Shown here: piece by piece, positions 1 to 7,400 of the stretch
How positions within the stretch are numbered: the stretch's first letter is position 1
How the letters are laid out: the number at the start of each line of letters is the position of its first letter
Program-made: the position numbers and the translations under genes
The notes under the pieces: model-generated
Database searches by the model: none
The model's input: the letters and a program-made list of their open reading frames with translations, nothing else
What the model was told of the DNA's origin: nothing
Assembly: GCA_938045195.1 (NCBI GenBank)
Contig: CALINC010000132.1
Span: forward strand, 1-12,413
Length of the DNA stretch: 12,413 nt
Reading direction: 5' to 3'
Origin: an uncultured Treponema sp.
Lineage (GTDB): Bacteria; Spirochaetota; Spirochaetia; Treponematales; Treponemataceae

Positions 1-1483
1 TAATACTCTTGCCCTGTACACTCGATTCTTCGGCGAGTTTTCTGATTTCATCAGCGACGACGGCAAAACCTTTGCCTGCCTCGCCTGCGTGGGCGGCTTC
101 AATCGCAGCATTCATCGCAAGCAGGTTTGTTTGGCTTGCAATGTGTTGAATAACACTGCTTGCTTCCAGTAAGCTCCCTGATTCTTCGGCTATCTTTTGT
201 GTTACTGCCGTAGAGCCGCTTATCGTTTCTTTGCCGTCGGCGGTGGCAGTCGCAAGGTTTTTTATCACGTCATTCGTTTTATCAAGCGTTTGCGTGATGG
301 AAGCAATGTTTGCGACCATCTGCTCAACAGCAGAAGAAGATTGTGCAACGCTTGCTGCTTGGTTTTCAATACTACTATTGAGCTGTTTAATAGTTCTGAT
401 AATTTCTTCCACAGTAGCCGCCGTTTCGGTAACACTGGCAGATTGGGTGAGGGCTTGCTGCTTTACACCGTCGATATTCGTGCTGATTTGCCGGACAGCA
501 CTTGCCGTTTCACTCATGTTGCTTGCAAGCTCGATGCCTATTTCTTCCATTGTGCCGGTATTTACGCCGACTTGCTGAATGGAAGCTGCAATTTTTTCTA
601 TTGTTTGGTTAAAATATTTCGATAAATCAGTAATCTCGTCGTTACCGATCAGTGGTAGGCGGACGGTAAGGTCTCCGTCGCCTTGTGCAATGTTTTTTAA
701 GTTTTTTGAAACAGATATAATCGGATTAACAAACATTTTCATGCTTAAAAATGAGCCAAACGCAATCATAATCAAAATAAGTATTGAAAGCCCGATAACT
801 CGCACTACAATATCTTTAACAAGATTTGAAGACATTTCTGCTTTTTCTGCTTTTACTTCTGTTTCAATTTCATCAATGTAATTACCCGTTCCAATTACCC
901 ATTCGTATTTTGCATACGCTAAACTATACCCGCGCTTAGGATAAGGCGTATCAGAGCCGGGTTTAGGAAACCAAAAATCAAAAAACTCGCCCCCTTTTTT
1001 CCCAACCTCGATGCAATGTTGTACTACATAAAATTCATTCACGTCTTTAAAATCTATTCGGCTTTTCCCTTCTGAGGCTGGACTTGGCGGAAGTAAAACA
1101 TTTATACCATCAAAAGTATCAATCCAAAAATACCCTTCTGCACCGTATCGAATATTTCGGATAATCTCTTTTATTGCGTTTTGTCTTTCTACGATTGGCT
1201 TATTTTGTTTTTCATAAATGCTATCGTAAGAATCTATGAGAGAAATCATAGTTTCAATTTCCTTTTTTATAGTCATGTCATACGCATTGTATAACTGAAC
1301 TTCCAGCTTTGCCAATGATTCAACATTATTCTTTTGTTGACTTATTACATCTATTGAAAGAAATACGCCAAATAATAGCAAGAATGATCCTCCCACAAAA
1401 AACATTATTTTATATTTCAAACTAAACAATTTACTCGATTCCTTTTTCTTGGATAAGAACGGCGCAGCAACTTTTTTTTGCAT
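1..1483 (-). CDS. Methyl-accepting chemotaxis protein, Cache-type sensor (C-terminus off window)
   Basis: Transmembrane chemoreceptor that senses a periplasmic ligand and controls CheA through CheW. I translated this strand by eye: 494 codons run from an ATG at 1481-1483 to the window edge with no stop. Residues 1-24 are basic and cytoplasmic, and about 25-46 form TM1. Residues 50-215 are a periplasmic single-Cache-like domain, with the YFWI motif at 118-121 and WVIGTGNYID at 195-204. TM2 is about 225-248 and a HAMP domain about 250-302 (DLTVRL, NDEITDL). A long coiled-coil signalling domain follows. Its hairpin tip is near-perfect: QTNLLAMNAAIEAAHAGEAG at 451-470, then KGFAVVADEIRKLAEES. Only the last part of the C-terminal helix is missing. 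AAGGAGA at 1494-1500 is a good ribosome-binding site and fixes the start. The ligand cannot be read from the sequence. No che genes are adjacent, so this looks like a stand-alone receptor. Confidence 0.95.
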   Translation of the reverse strand, partial: MQKKVAAPFLSKKKESSKLFSLKYKIMFFVGGSFLLLFGVFLSIDVISQQKNNVESLAKLEVQLYNAYDMTIKKEIETMISLIDSYDSIYEKQNKPIVERQNAIKEIIRNIRYGAEGYFWIDTFDGINVLLPPSPASEGKSRIDFKDVNEFYVVQHCIEVGKKGGEFFDFWFPKPGSDTPYPKRGYSLAYAKYEWVIGTGNYIDEIETEVKAEKAEMSSNLVKDIVVRVIGLSILILIMIAFGSFLSMKMFVNPIISVSKNLKNIAQGDGDLTVRLPLIGNDEITDLSKYFNQTIEKIAASIQQVGVNTGTMEEIGIELASNMSETASAVRQISTNIDGVKQQALTQSASVTETAATVEEIIRTIKQLNSSIENQAASVAQSSSAVEQMVANIASITQTLDKTNDVIKNLATATADGKETISGSTAVTQKIAEESGSLLEASSVIQHIASQTNLLAMNAAIEAAHAGEAGKGFAVVADEIRKLAEESSVQGKSI

Positions 1484-1511
1484 TTTTTGGTCTTCTCCTT
1501 CTTTATCAAAT

Positions 1512-1540
1512 ACTATAATTTTTAAGTCATATTTATTAAA
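1512..1540 (-). promoter_or_regulatory. Weak candidate promoter for the chemoreceptor gene
   Basis: On the minus strand TATAGT (1512-1517) is a fair -10 box. A poor -35 (TTTAAT, 1535-1540) lies 17 bases upstream. It sits about 30 bases before the start codon, between the gene and the GC-rich palindrome. I saw no sigma-28 type flagellar/chemotaxis promoter here. The -35 is weak, so this is only a candidate. Confidence 0.3.
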
Positions 1541-1556
1541 CTTTCCACGCCGATAG

Positions 1557-1625
1557 GCGTCTGTCTAACGGGCGGCGCTGTGCGCCGGACGACAGGCGGA
1601 GCTCCGCCGCCCGTTAGACAGACGC
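1557..1625. repeat. GC-rich perfect palindrome with attC-type core sites
   Basis: Two perfectly complementary 21-base arms (1557-1577 and 1605-1625) flank 27 bases. Inside the arms, GTCTAAC (1563-1569) and GTTAGAC (1613-1619) match the RYYYAAC and GTTRRRY ends that define integron attC sites. The interval is 57 bp, at the lower end of the known attC range. The centre can also fold into two smaller hairpins: CGGCG-N5-CGCCG, and GGCGG-AGCT-CCGCC at about 1595-1608. The very GC-rich sequence contrasts sharply with its AT-rich flanks, which suggests foreign origin. A perfect stem is unusual for attC, which normally carries unpaired bases. A REP-like palindrome is therefore a real alternative, and a terminator is less likely because no U-tract follows. 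Confidence 0.6.
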
Positions 1626-1634
1626 GCAGCGTCC

Positions 1635-1793
1635 GTTCAACATCCGCTTAACCTGCATTTGTGCCTTTGCTGACGCGCATAGCGGCGGCAAAGTTGGCGC
1701 GAAAGTTGCATAAAAAAGGGAGCTGCGCTAGCAGCGACCGCCCAAGCAACTTTCGTGACAAAACAAATGTCAGCGTTGAAGCGGGTGTTAGGT
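1635..1793 (+). repeat. attC-like integron recombination site (copy A)
   Basis: The left end reads GTTCAAC (1635-1641), then ATCCGC, then CTTAAC (1647-1652). The right end reads GTTGAAG (1775-1781), CGGGT, then GTTAGGT (1787-1793). This is the R''-L''...L'-R' layout of attC. The inner boxes pair as CTTAAC against GTTGAAG with one unpaired G, the extrahelical base typical of attC recognition. The stem continues through GCATTTG / CAAATGTC, and an inner stem pairs CGAAAGTTG (1690-1698) with CAACTTTCG (1747-1755). At 159 bp it is somewhat long for attC. The right end GCGGGTGTTAGG resembles classical cassette ends. The expected crossover is between G1787 and T1788. Copy B shares most of this sequence. 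Confidence 0.75.
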
Positions 1794-1801
1794 GTTCCTT
1801 T

Positions 1802-2218
1802 TTACAAATCACCTAAGTATACAACATTAACTTCCATAACTTGTTTTAGATGTGAATCATTTGTAAGAAAATAATTGCATCCACATTCTATACTTGAAGC
1901 CAACTGCAATGCATCACCCAATTTTACGCCTTTATATTTTGCTCGGATTTTAGCTGCTTGTTCAGCAATCGCATCGTTTATATAGCATTTCAGAAAACCA
2001 AAATTTAAAAGAAAGTTCTTATACAAATCAATTTTATCCAACTGATTTTCTTCTATCGGTTTTACAAAAAATTCAGCATCGGTAACTGTCGAGGTATAAA
2101 ATTCCGCATTTAAATTCTTATATCTCAGAAGAAAATTTTTTACAGGTAAAACAAATGGCTGTACATTATCAAGAAGATAAATCAACGGGTTTGTATCAAC
2201 AAAAACACACTCAGCCAA
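1802..2218 (-). CDS. vapC: PIN-domain ribonuclease toxin, VapC type
   Basis: Probable toxin of a type II toxin-antitoxin pair: a metal-dependent endoribonuclease that cleaves RNA when not bound by its antitoxin. The 138-residue length is normal for a single PIN domain. The four acidic metal-site positions are visible: D8 in FVDTN, E49 in TDAEF, D102 in KLGDALQLA and D121 in FLTND. The start is TTG at 2216-2218. GAGG lies about 10 bases upstream, and the start overlaps the stop of the upstream antitoxin-like gene by 8 bases, which implies translational coupling. The coding strand is opposite to the direction expected from the flanking attC-like sites. The RNA target cannot be predicted. PIN family membership is secure; the toxin role is inferred from the paired small gene. 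Confidence 0.88.
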   Translation of the reverse strand: MAECVFVDTNPLIYLLDNVQPFVLPVKNFLLRYKNLNAEFYTSTVTDAEFFVKPIEENQLDKIDLYKNFLLNFGFLKCYINDAIAEQAAKIRAKYKGVKLGDALQLASSIECGCNYFLTNDSHLKQVMEVNVVYLGDL

Positions 2219-2453
2219 TTACTCTATCCTCGCGCAATCTCCGTTGATATTCAACAGGATCCTCGTTTGCCCAAAGTCCCTCCATACATCCTGTATAAGA
2301 GTCAAGCATTTTAGACCAATTTTTATCTTCTTTTTTTGAGACATAGCTTACAGGCTTAGCCATAGATTTTGCCAAAACTGCGAGTAGCTCAACTCTGTCT
2401 TCGTATGGGAGTGCTATAGCTTTGGCTGTTACTCTAGAAAGTGCTGTTTCCAT
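2211..2453 (-). CDS. Putative antitoxin of the PIN toxin
   Basis: An 80-residue protein directly upstream of, and overlapping, the PIN toxin gene. That order and size are typical for an antitoxin, which would bind and silence the toxin and usually represses the operon. Residues 1-32 (METALSRVTAKAIALPYEDR onward) suggest helices of the kind found in small addiction-module antitoxins. The C-terminal half is charged, with WSKMLDSYTGCMEGLW around residues 45-61 and a basic/acidic tail, and probably wraps around the toxin. I cannot assign a precise DNA-binding fold (AbrB, RHH or Phd). The start is ATG at 2451-2453 with GGAGG at 2461-2465, a seven-base spacing. The antitoxin role rests mainly on context. 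Confidence 0.75.
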   Translation of the reverse strand: METALSRVTAKAIALPYEDRVELLAVLAKSMAKPVSYVSKKEDKNWSKMLDSYTGCMEGLWANEDPVEYQRRLREDRVIG

Positions 2454-2485
2454 AATAAAACCTCCAAAAGTAAATATCTTTTCTG

Positions 2486-2491
2486 ATTATA
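2486..2491 (-). promoter_or_regulatory. -10 box of the toxin-antitoxin operon
   Basis: A perfect TATAAT on the minus strand lies about 33 bases before the antitoxin start codon and upstream of its GGAGG. No good -35 is seen at the normal distance; a TTGATA lies only 8 bases upstream. An own promoter is expected, because toxin-antitoxin cassettes are commonly self-transcribed. Confidence 0.55.
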
Positions 2492-2746
2492 GCATATTGT
2501 ATCAAATTTTTCTATACGGTTATTTTTTTGTATTTTGTAATATGAAAAATTGATAGAACTAGTCTGTAAATCAATAAAATCAACTTTTCTCAAAACATGA
2601 ATAAAAAAATTGGATAAATAATTATTCTAGCAAAAGATTTGATTATAACACAGTCAACTAAATTTATCAAAAATATGAAAATTTTAGCAATACTCAATAA
2701 AGTTTTCTACTTTCTGTTTTACCAAATGCTGCCCGGAGGGCAGTCC
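2492..2746. other. AT-rich non-coding stretch within the putative cassette
   Basis: I see no gene in any frame here. The sequence is strongly AT-rich with short A and T runs. The only clear structure is a small GC hairpin at 2729-2743 (CTGCCC-GGA-GGGCAG) just before the attC-like copy B. It may hold the control region of the toxin-antitoxin pair at its left end; the rest has no visible function. Confidence 0.5.
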
Positions 2747-2900
2747 ACATAACATTGTTTTAAACCGCATTTGTGTTTTTGTCTGAGTGCAACGCAGCGG
2801 TAAAGTTGACGCGAAAGTTGTCATTAAAAAGGGATCCGTAGGCGACCTGAAGCAATTTTTCGTGACAAAACAAATGTCAGCACTGAAGCGGGTGCTAGAT
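2747..2900 (+). repeat. Diverged attC-like site (copy B)
   Basis: A second, degenerate copy of the 1635-1793 repeat. Shared blocks include GCATTTGTG near the left end, AAAGTTGACGCGAAAGTTG in the middle, CGTGACAAAACAAATGTCAG, and TGAAGCGGGTG near the right end. The outer core boxes have drifted. The left reads ACATAAC (2747-2753), which breaks RYYYAAC at one position. The right reads GCTAGAT (2894-2900), which breaks the invariant GTT. It may be recombination-weak or dead. It closes the segment holding the toxin-antitoxin pair. Confidence 0.65.
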
Positions 2901-2903
2901 TGA

Positions 2904-2923
2904 CCTGCCTAGAGGCTGGCAGG
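2904..2923. repeat. Short inverted repeat beside attC copy B
   Basis: CCTGCC (2904-2909) and GGCAGG (2918-2923) form a six-pair stem around eight bases. No T-run follows, so it is not a classical terminator. It lies between the attC-like site and the IS and has no assigned role. Confidence 0.45.
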
Positions 2924-2958
2924 GGTGGAACCAATCAAAGCATTTTTTCAAAATTGTA

Positions 2959-2980
2959 TGTAAGTAAGTAATCAAAATTA
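2959..2980 (+). repeat. Left terminal inverted repeat of the IS
   Basis: Begins TGTAAG immediately after the TA duplication at 2957-2958. It matches the right end except for one duplicated TAAG block, which could impair transposase binding at this end. Confidence 0.8.
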
Positions 2981-3035
2981 GTTTATATAAAATAGTCCTT
3001 GTATCTTCCCGTTCTATTATCATTTCGATTATAGT

Positions 3036-3781
3036 ATGATAATCATGGAAAAGATAAAGAAATTAGAATTAACGCCAAAACAGTATGCAGAACTAGAGAA
3101 TGGTTTTCGCAATGGAGAGAGCCATAGTTTTCGTATGCGCTGTCGTGCTGTTCTTCTGCAAGGAAAAGGGCTGTTTTCGGTAAAAGCAGGTGAACAAACT
3201 GAGATGAGTTTTGTATCGGTGAATGCATGGGTGAAACGGTTTTTTACAGAAGGCATTGAAGGTTTGAAAACGCGTCCCGGTCGTGGACGCAAACCAATTA
3301 TGGATTGCTCAGACGACCAAGCGGTGCGCTTAGCAATCGAACAAGACAGGCAGAGCGTCAGCAAAGCAAAAGAAGTATGGCAGCAGGCGACAGGGAAACA
3401 AGCAAGCGATATAACGTTCAAAGCCTCCCAGCGAAGTGCACGAATGAATATATTTGGTATGATTAGCCGCAAAAATAATTACAAGGGTTTTACAACGACC
3501 GATAGTATTACTGCGGACAAAGTTGTCGAATTTCTTGATGCGTTTTCCTTTCAAGTGTGCAAGAACACCTTTGTGGTGTTGGATAATGCAACGGTTCATC
3601 GTAATCATAAGGTGAAAGAATTACGGCCGATTTGGGAGAAAAGAGGGCTTTTCCTTTTTTACTTGTCGCCATACTCCCCGCATTTGAATATTGCTGAAAC
3701 GCTTTGGAGGATATTAAAGGGAAAATGGATAAGACCAACGGAAAGACTTTGTTCATTAAATACTCACATACTGTCGCTTAA
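3036..3781 (+). pseudogene. IS630 family transposase, internally deleted and C-terminally broken
   Basis: Would encode a DDE transposase. Residues 1-128 are the N-terminal helix-turn-helix half: KLELTPKQYAEL, then SVNAWVKRFFTEGIEGLKTR and PGRGRKP. At about residue 129 (nt 3420-3430) the reading jumps from SDITFK to ASQRSARMNIFGMI. The block carrying the first catalytic Asp (normally in a DES-type motif) is absent. The second Asp is present (D183 in VLDNATVHRNH), as is the final Glu (E221 in SPHLNIAETLW). After GKWIRP (residue 234, about 3737) the frame departs from the family. A different frame ends IKYSHTVA plus TAA (3779-3781), which looks like the original C-terminus, so a second deletion with a frameshift lies near 3740-3757. 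The start is uncertain (ATG 3036 or 3045) and has no clear ribosome-binding site. Certainly inactive as a nuclease. Confidence 0.87.
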
Positions 3782-3796
3782 TTTTGATTACTTACA
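3779..3796 (-). repeat. Right terminal inverted repeat of the IS
   Basis: Complement of TGTAAGTAATCAAAATTA, followed by the TA target duplication at 3797-3798. Its first bases form the transposase's original stop codon. Confidence 0.82.
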
Positions 3797-3798
3797 TA

Positions 3799-4397
3799 TA
3801 AAAAATAAAAACAACGAAGAATTTGCATTAGGGGTAAGTACATTAAATTTTATAAAAGGTTCATTCTATTTTCTGTTCCTAAAAAATTCCGCAATTTATT
3901 TTTTTGTTTCCGTATTATTAACTTCCGGTAAAGTAAAATTACGCATGACAGCTGAAAATCAATTATATTTTTTATTCCCGTATAAATTTTATAATAAAGA
4001 CCTTTTATTGAGAGCAACCATATTCGGTACGGGATTGAAATACACATATACCGGCGATATATTCACGCTTAAAGGAGCATTTTTTTTATATTCCGTTATA
4101 AACGGAAACGGAACTGTTGTAACCCATTTCAAAGAAAAAAATAATTTTATTTTTAAAGGGAAAGAAAAAAGAGAAGAAAATAAAATTCCGGATATTATGG
4201 GGAAGCACCTTTTAATTGTCGATTTAAATGCAGCTTATAAAATAAGCACATCGGTAAATATAAGTATCAATAAAACTATCCCTATTCCAATTTTAAAAAT
4301 GGAATACCTACAGACGAACGTTAAAAACATCGTATCAGACTTTGCTTTGGATTTATTCCTAAGCGGCTTATCCATTACGCTTACACGAACATATTAG
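3799..4397 (+). pseudogene. 3' fragment of an unidentified gene, possible outer-membrane beta-barrel protein
   Basis: About 199 codons are open in the same frame as the broken transposase and end at TAG (4395-4397), so naive annotation gives a 453-residue chimera. I do not recognise the family. The sequence has repeated alternating polar/hydrophobic runs such as HLLIVDLNAAYKISTSVNIS and, at the end, DFALDLFLSGLSITLTRTY with a C-terminal aromatic residue. That pattern is typical of beta-barrel strands and a barrel C-terminus. There is no signal peptide at the visible 5' end, so the N-terminus is missing. Skipping the IS, the frame stays open leftward to codon 2913, with a possible GTG at 2925, giving only about ten extra codons before the IS. 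It lies convergent to mfd with a gap of about ten bases. Barrel identity is inference; truncation is likely. Confidence 0.6.
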
Positions 4398-4407
4398 CAC
4401 TATAGCT

Positions 4408-7400
4408 TTACATAAGTCCGCCAAGTTTTTCTCTGATAAATTCGCTTTTTTCTTTTAGACCGATTTTACCGGTTTTTAAGATAAGTACGTTAGGAGCTTT
4501 CGGATCGAGGATTACTCTTCCTCCGGATTCTTTTATCATCCGCAAAAGTTTATCTACCGAAATTTTTGAAACGCGGGCAAACTCTACACGGACTTCGGCT
4601 TTGCGTTCTTTTAAACTTGAAATTGAAAGCGTATTACAAATAATTTTAATTTCTGAAAGTGCAAGCAGGCTGTCAACTTCTTCGGGGGCGGGTCCGAAGC
4701 GGTCTGAAATTTCGGCATATACGCTGTCCAAATCATTTTGAGTTTTTACCGCTGCAATTTTTTTGTATACTTCCATTTTAGTTTCGGGTATGTTGATGTA
4801 TGAGTCGGGAATAAAACCGGAATATTCAAGCTCAATAACGGATTCTTGTGCCGGTTCATAATCGCCATTTTGTAATTTTTGTACCGCTTCGTCCAAGAGG
4901 CGCAAATACAAATCAAACCCGACCGAATAAATATCGCCCGATTGTTCCCGCCCTAAAAGATTTCCTGCACCGCGGATTTCCATATCTTTCATTGCAATTT
5001 TAAAACCGGATCCCAATTCTGTAAAGTCGGAAATCACCTGTAAGCGTTTCATTGCAACTTCCGATAAAGCTCTGTCTTCAGGATATAAAAGATAAGCAAA
5101 CGCTTTTTTGTCGGAACGGCCGACCCTTCCGCGCAATTGATATAGCTGTGAAACGCCATACATATCCGCTCTATCAATAATAATCGTATTTGCATTCGGA
5201 ATATCAATTCCATTTTCGATAATTGTTGTTGCAATTAAAACTTGAAAACCGCCTAAACTAAAACGCTCAAAAATTTCTTCCAATTCAGTAGGAGCCATTT
5301 GCCCATGTGCGGTTTCAATCATAATTTCGGGTAAAAGAGATTGCAGCATAAAAAGTGTATCTTCCAAAGTTTCAACACGGTTATGAAGATAGAAAACCTG
5401 ACCGCCGCGTGCGGATTCCCGCCTTATAACTTCCGCAACTTTTTCCGCATTGAATTCTCCAATTACCGTTTCTATAGGTTTACGGTTTTGCGGCGGCGTT
5501 GTAATTACGCTCATATCGCGTATTTTTAAAAGCGACATGTGAAGCGTGCGCGGAATCGGTGTTGCGGAAAGCGAAAGACAATCTACATTATTTTTAAGTG
5601 TTTTTAATTTTTCTTTATCTTTTACACCGAAGCGTTGCTCTTCATCAACAACCATTAAACCTAAGTCTTTAAAGATAACATCTTTTTGAATAATGCGGTG
5701 AGTTCCGACGATGATATCTATTTCGCCCTGTTTTAATTTTTCCAAAATTTTTTTTTGTTCCGGTTTTGAAATAAATCTTGAGAGGCGTGCAATTTTTACG
5801 GGGAAATTTTTAAACCGTTTACTTAACGTTTCAAAATGCTGTTCGGTTAAAATTGTAGTGGGCGATAAAAACGCAACTTGTTTTCCGCTCATTGCCGCTT
5901 TAAACGCAGCACGCATCGCAACTTCGGTTTTACCGTAACCGACATCTCCGCAAACAAGTCTATCCATAGGAACAGGTTTTTCCATATCGGCTTTTATTTC
6001 TTCAATGCAGGTAAGCTGATCTTCTGTTTCTTCATAGGGGAACGCCGCTTCAAATGCAATTTGCCATTCATCGTCTTTTTGAAAGGCAAACCCTTTGCTG
6101 GCTTTCCGTCTTGAATACAAATCGATTAACTTTGCCGCAATATCTTCCACAGATTTCTTAACTCTATTCTTGCGGTTCTCCCACGACTTTGAACCGATGA
6201 TGTCAAGGTGAGGTGCTTCGCCTTCGTTTCCGATATAGCGTTGAACCATATCGGCTTGCTCAATCGGGATAAAAATGGTTTCGTCATTGGCATATAAAAG
6301 ATTGATGTAGTCGCGTTCGGTGTCTGCAATTTTTACGCGTTCAATACCGCGGAATTTTCCGATGCCGTAATTTACGTGAACAACATAGTCACCCGGATTT
6401 AATTCGATAAAAGCATCGATGACGCTGCTTTTTGCAGTTTTTACCGATTTGGGAATTCTCCTTCGTCTTCCGAAAATTTCATTTTCGTGAATTACCAAAA
6501 TTTTTAAATCGGGAATTCCGAAACCGGCTGAAAGGTTAAACGGTAAAATTTGAATTGCAGGCTCATGTAAAATTTCTTGAATACGCAAGGCTTGATTATC
6601 GCTTTCTGCAAAAATGTAGATTCGCCAATCATCTTTTAAAAGGTTGCTGAGTTCTTCCTGCAAATAGACAATATTGCCGAAAAAACTTCTTGGTGCTTCC
6701 GAATTAAATGTAATAAAAGATATGTTTTCACTTTGAGTTGAGTTTTCATAATCATGCAGTGTTTTAAAAAAGATTGACTGTTTATAACTTTGCGTTAATT
6801 TTTCAAACGAAAATAAAATATGCTGAGGTTCGGGATATTCGGGGATTATGGCTCTTCGTTTTTCGCCCTCATCAAATTGCATTTTTGTTTTTTTATAAAG
6901 CCCCATATATTCGCGCAATAAAGTTTCTGCTAAATTTTTTTGCCTATCGTAATCAATATAAAAAACGGTTATTGTATTTTCCGTATTAAAATAATCTAAA
7001 ATTGAAGCCTGTTTTTTAAAGCATAGCGGATAAAAAATTTCTTCACCCTCAAAACTTTTATGCTCTTTTAAATTTTCTATAATCCGCATACTGTCGTTTG
7101 AAAATTCTTTTAAATTTTTTAAATTGTTTTCTAAAACTGCAATGCGTTCCTCATCCCAAACAACTTCTTTAACCGGAAAAAAAGTAACACTCTTTATTTC
7201 ATCAAGAGAACTTTGGCTGTTTACATCAAATGTTTTTATTTTTTCTATTGTGTCAAAATCAAATTGAATTCGGTAGGCTTTTTTTTCGGAGCCGGTGTTT
7301 GATGCAAGACATACATCCAACACTTCACCGCGCAGGGCAAACTCTCCGCGTACACTTACCCGCGGCACTCTCGTATATCCCCATGAAGAGAGTATTTCGA

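Larger units (their letters stand above)
2959..3796 (+). mobile_element. IS630-type insertion sequence, deletion derivative
   Basis: Bounded by imperfect inverted repeats. The left end reads TGTAAGTAAGTAATC then AAAATTA (2959-2980); the right end (3779-3796) is the complement of TGTAAGTAATCAAAATTA. The left end has one extra TAAG unit. Both ends abut TA (2957-2958 and 3797-3798), the target duplication expected of IS630/Tc1-mariner elements. The element is 838 bp. IS630 elements with a transposase of this kind are usually over 1 kb, so it is internally shortened. The enclosed transposase is broken, so movement would need a transposase supplied in trans. The original stop codon overlaps the right inverted repeat, as in compact IS elements. 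Confidence 0.85.

Noticed and set aside
197..881. Several plus-strand ORFs of 100-142 codons
   Set aside because: They lie antisense to the chemoreceptor gene, whose minus-strand translation is a textbook family member; they have no plausible ribosome-binding sites or protein-like composition.
1557..1625. Rho-independent terminator
   Set aside because: The stem is strong but no T-run follows on either strand, and it lies upstream of, not after, the chemoreceptor gene.
1557..2900. CRISPR array or tRNA genes among the repeats
   Set aside because: The repeats are long, few and unevenly spaced with core sites at their ends, unlike CRISPR; no tRNA cloverleaf was seen.
3029..3756. Minus-strand ORFs opposite the transposase
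   Set aside because: Shadows of the transposase frame; the plus-strand frame matches IS630 with recognisable catalytic motifs.
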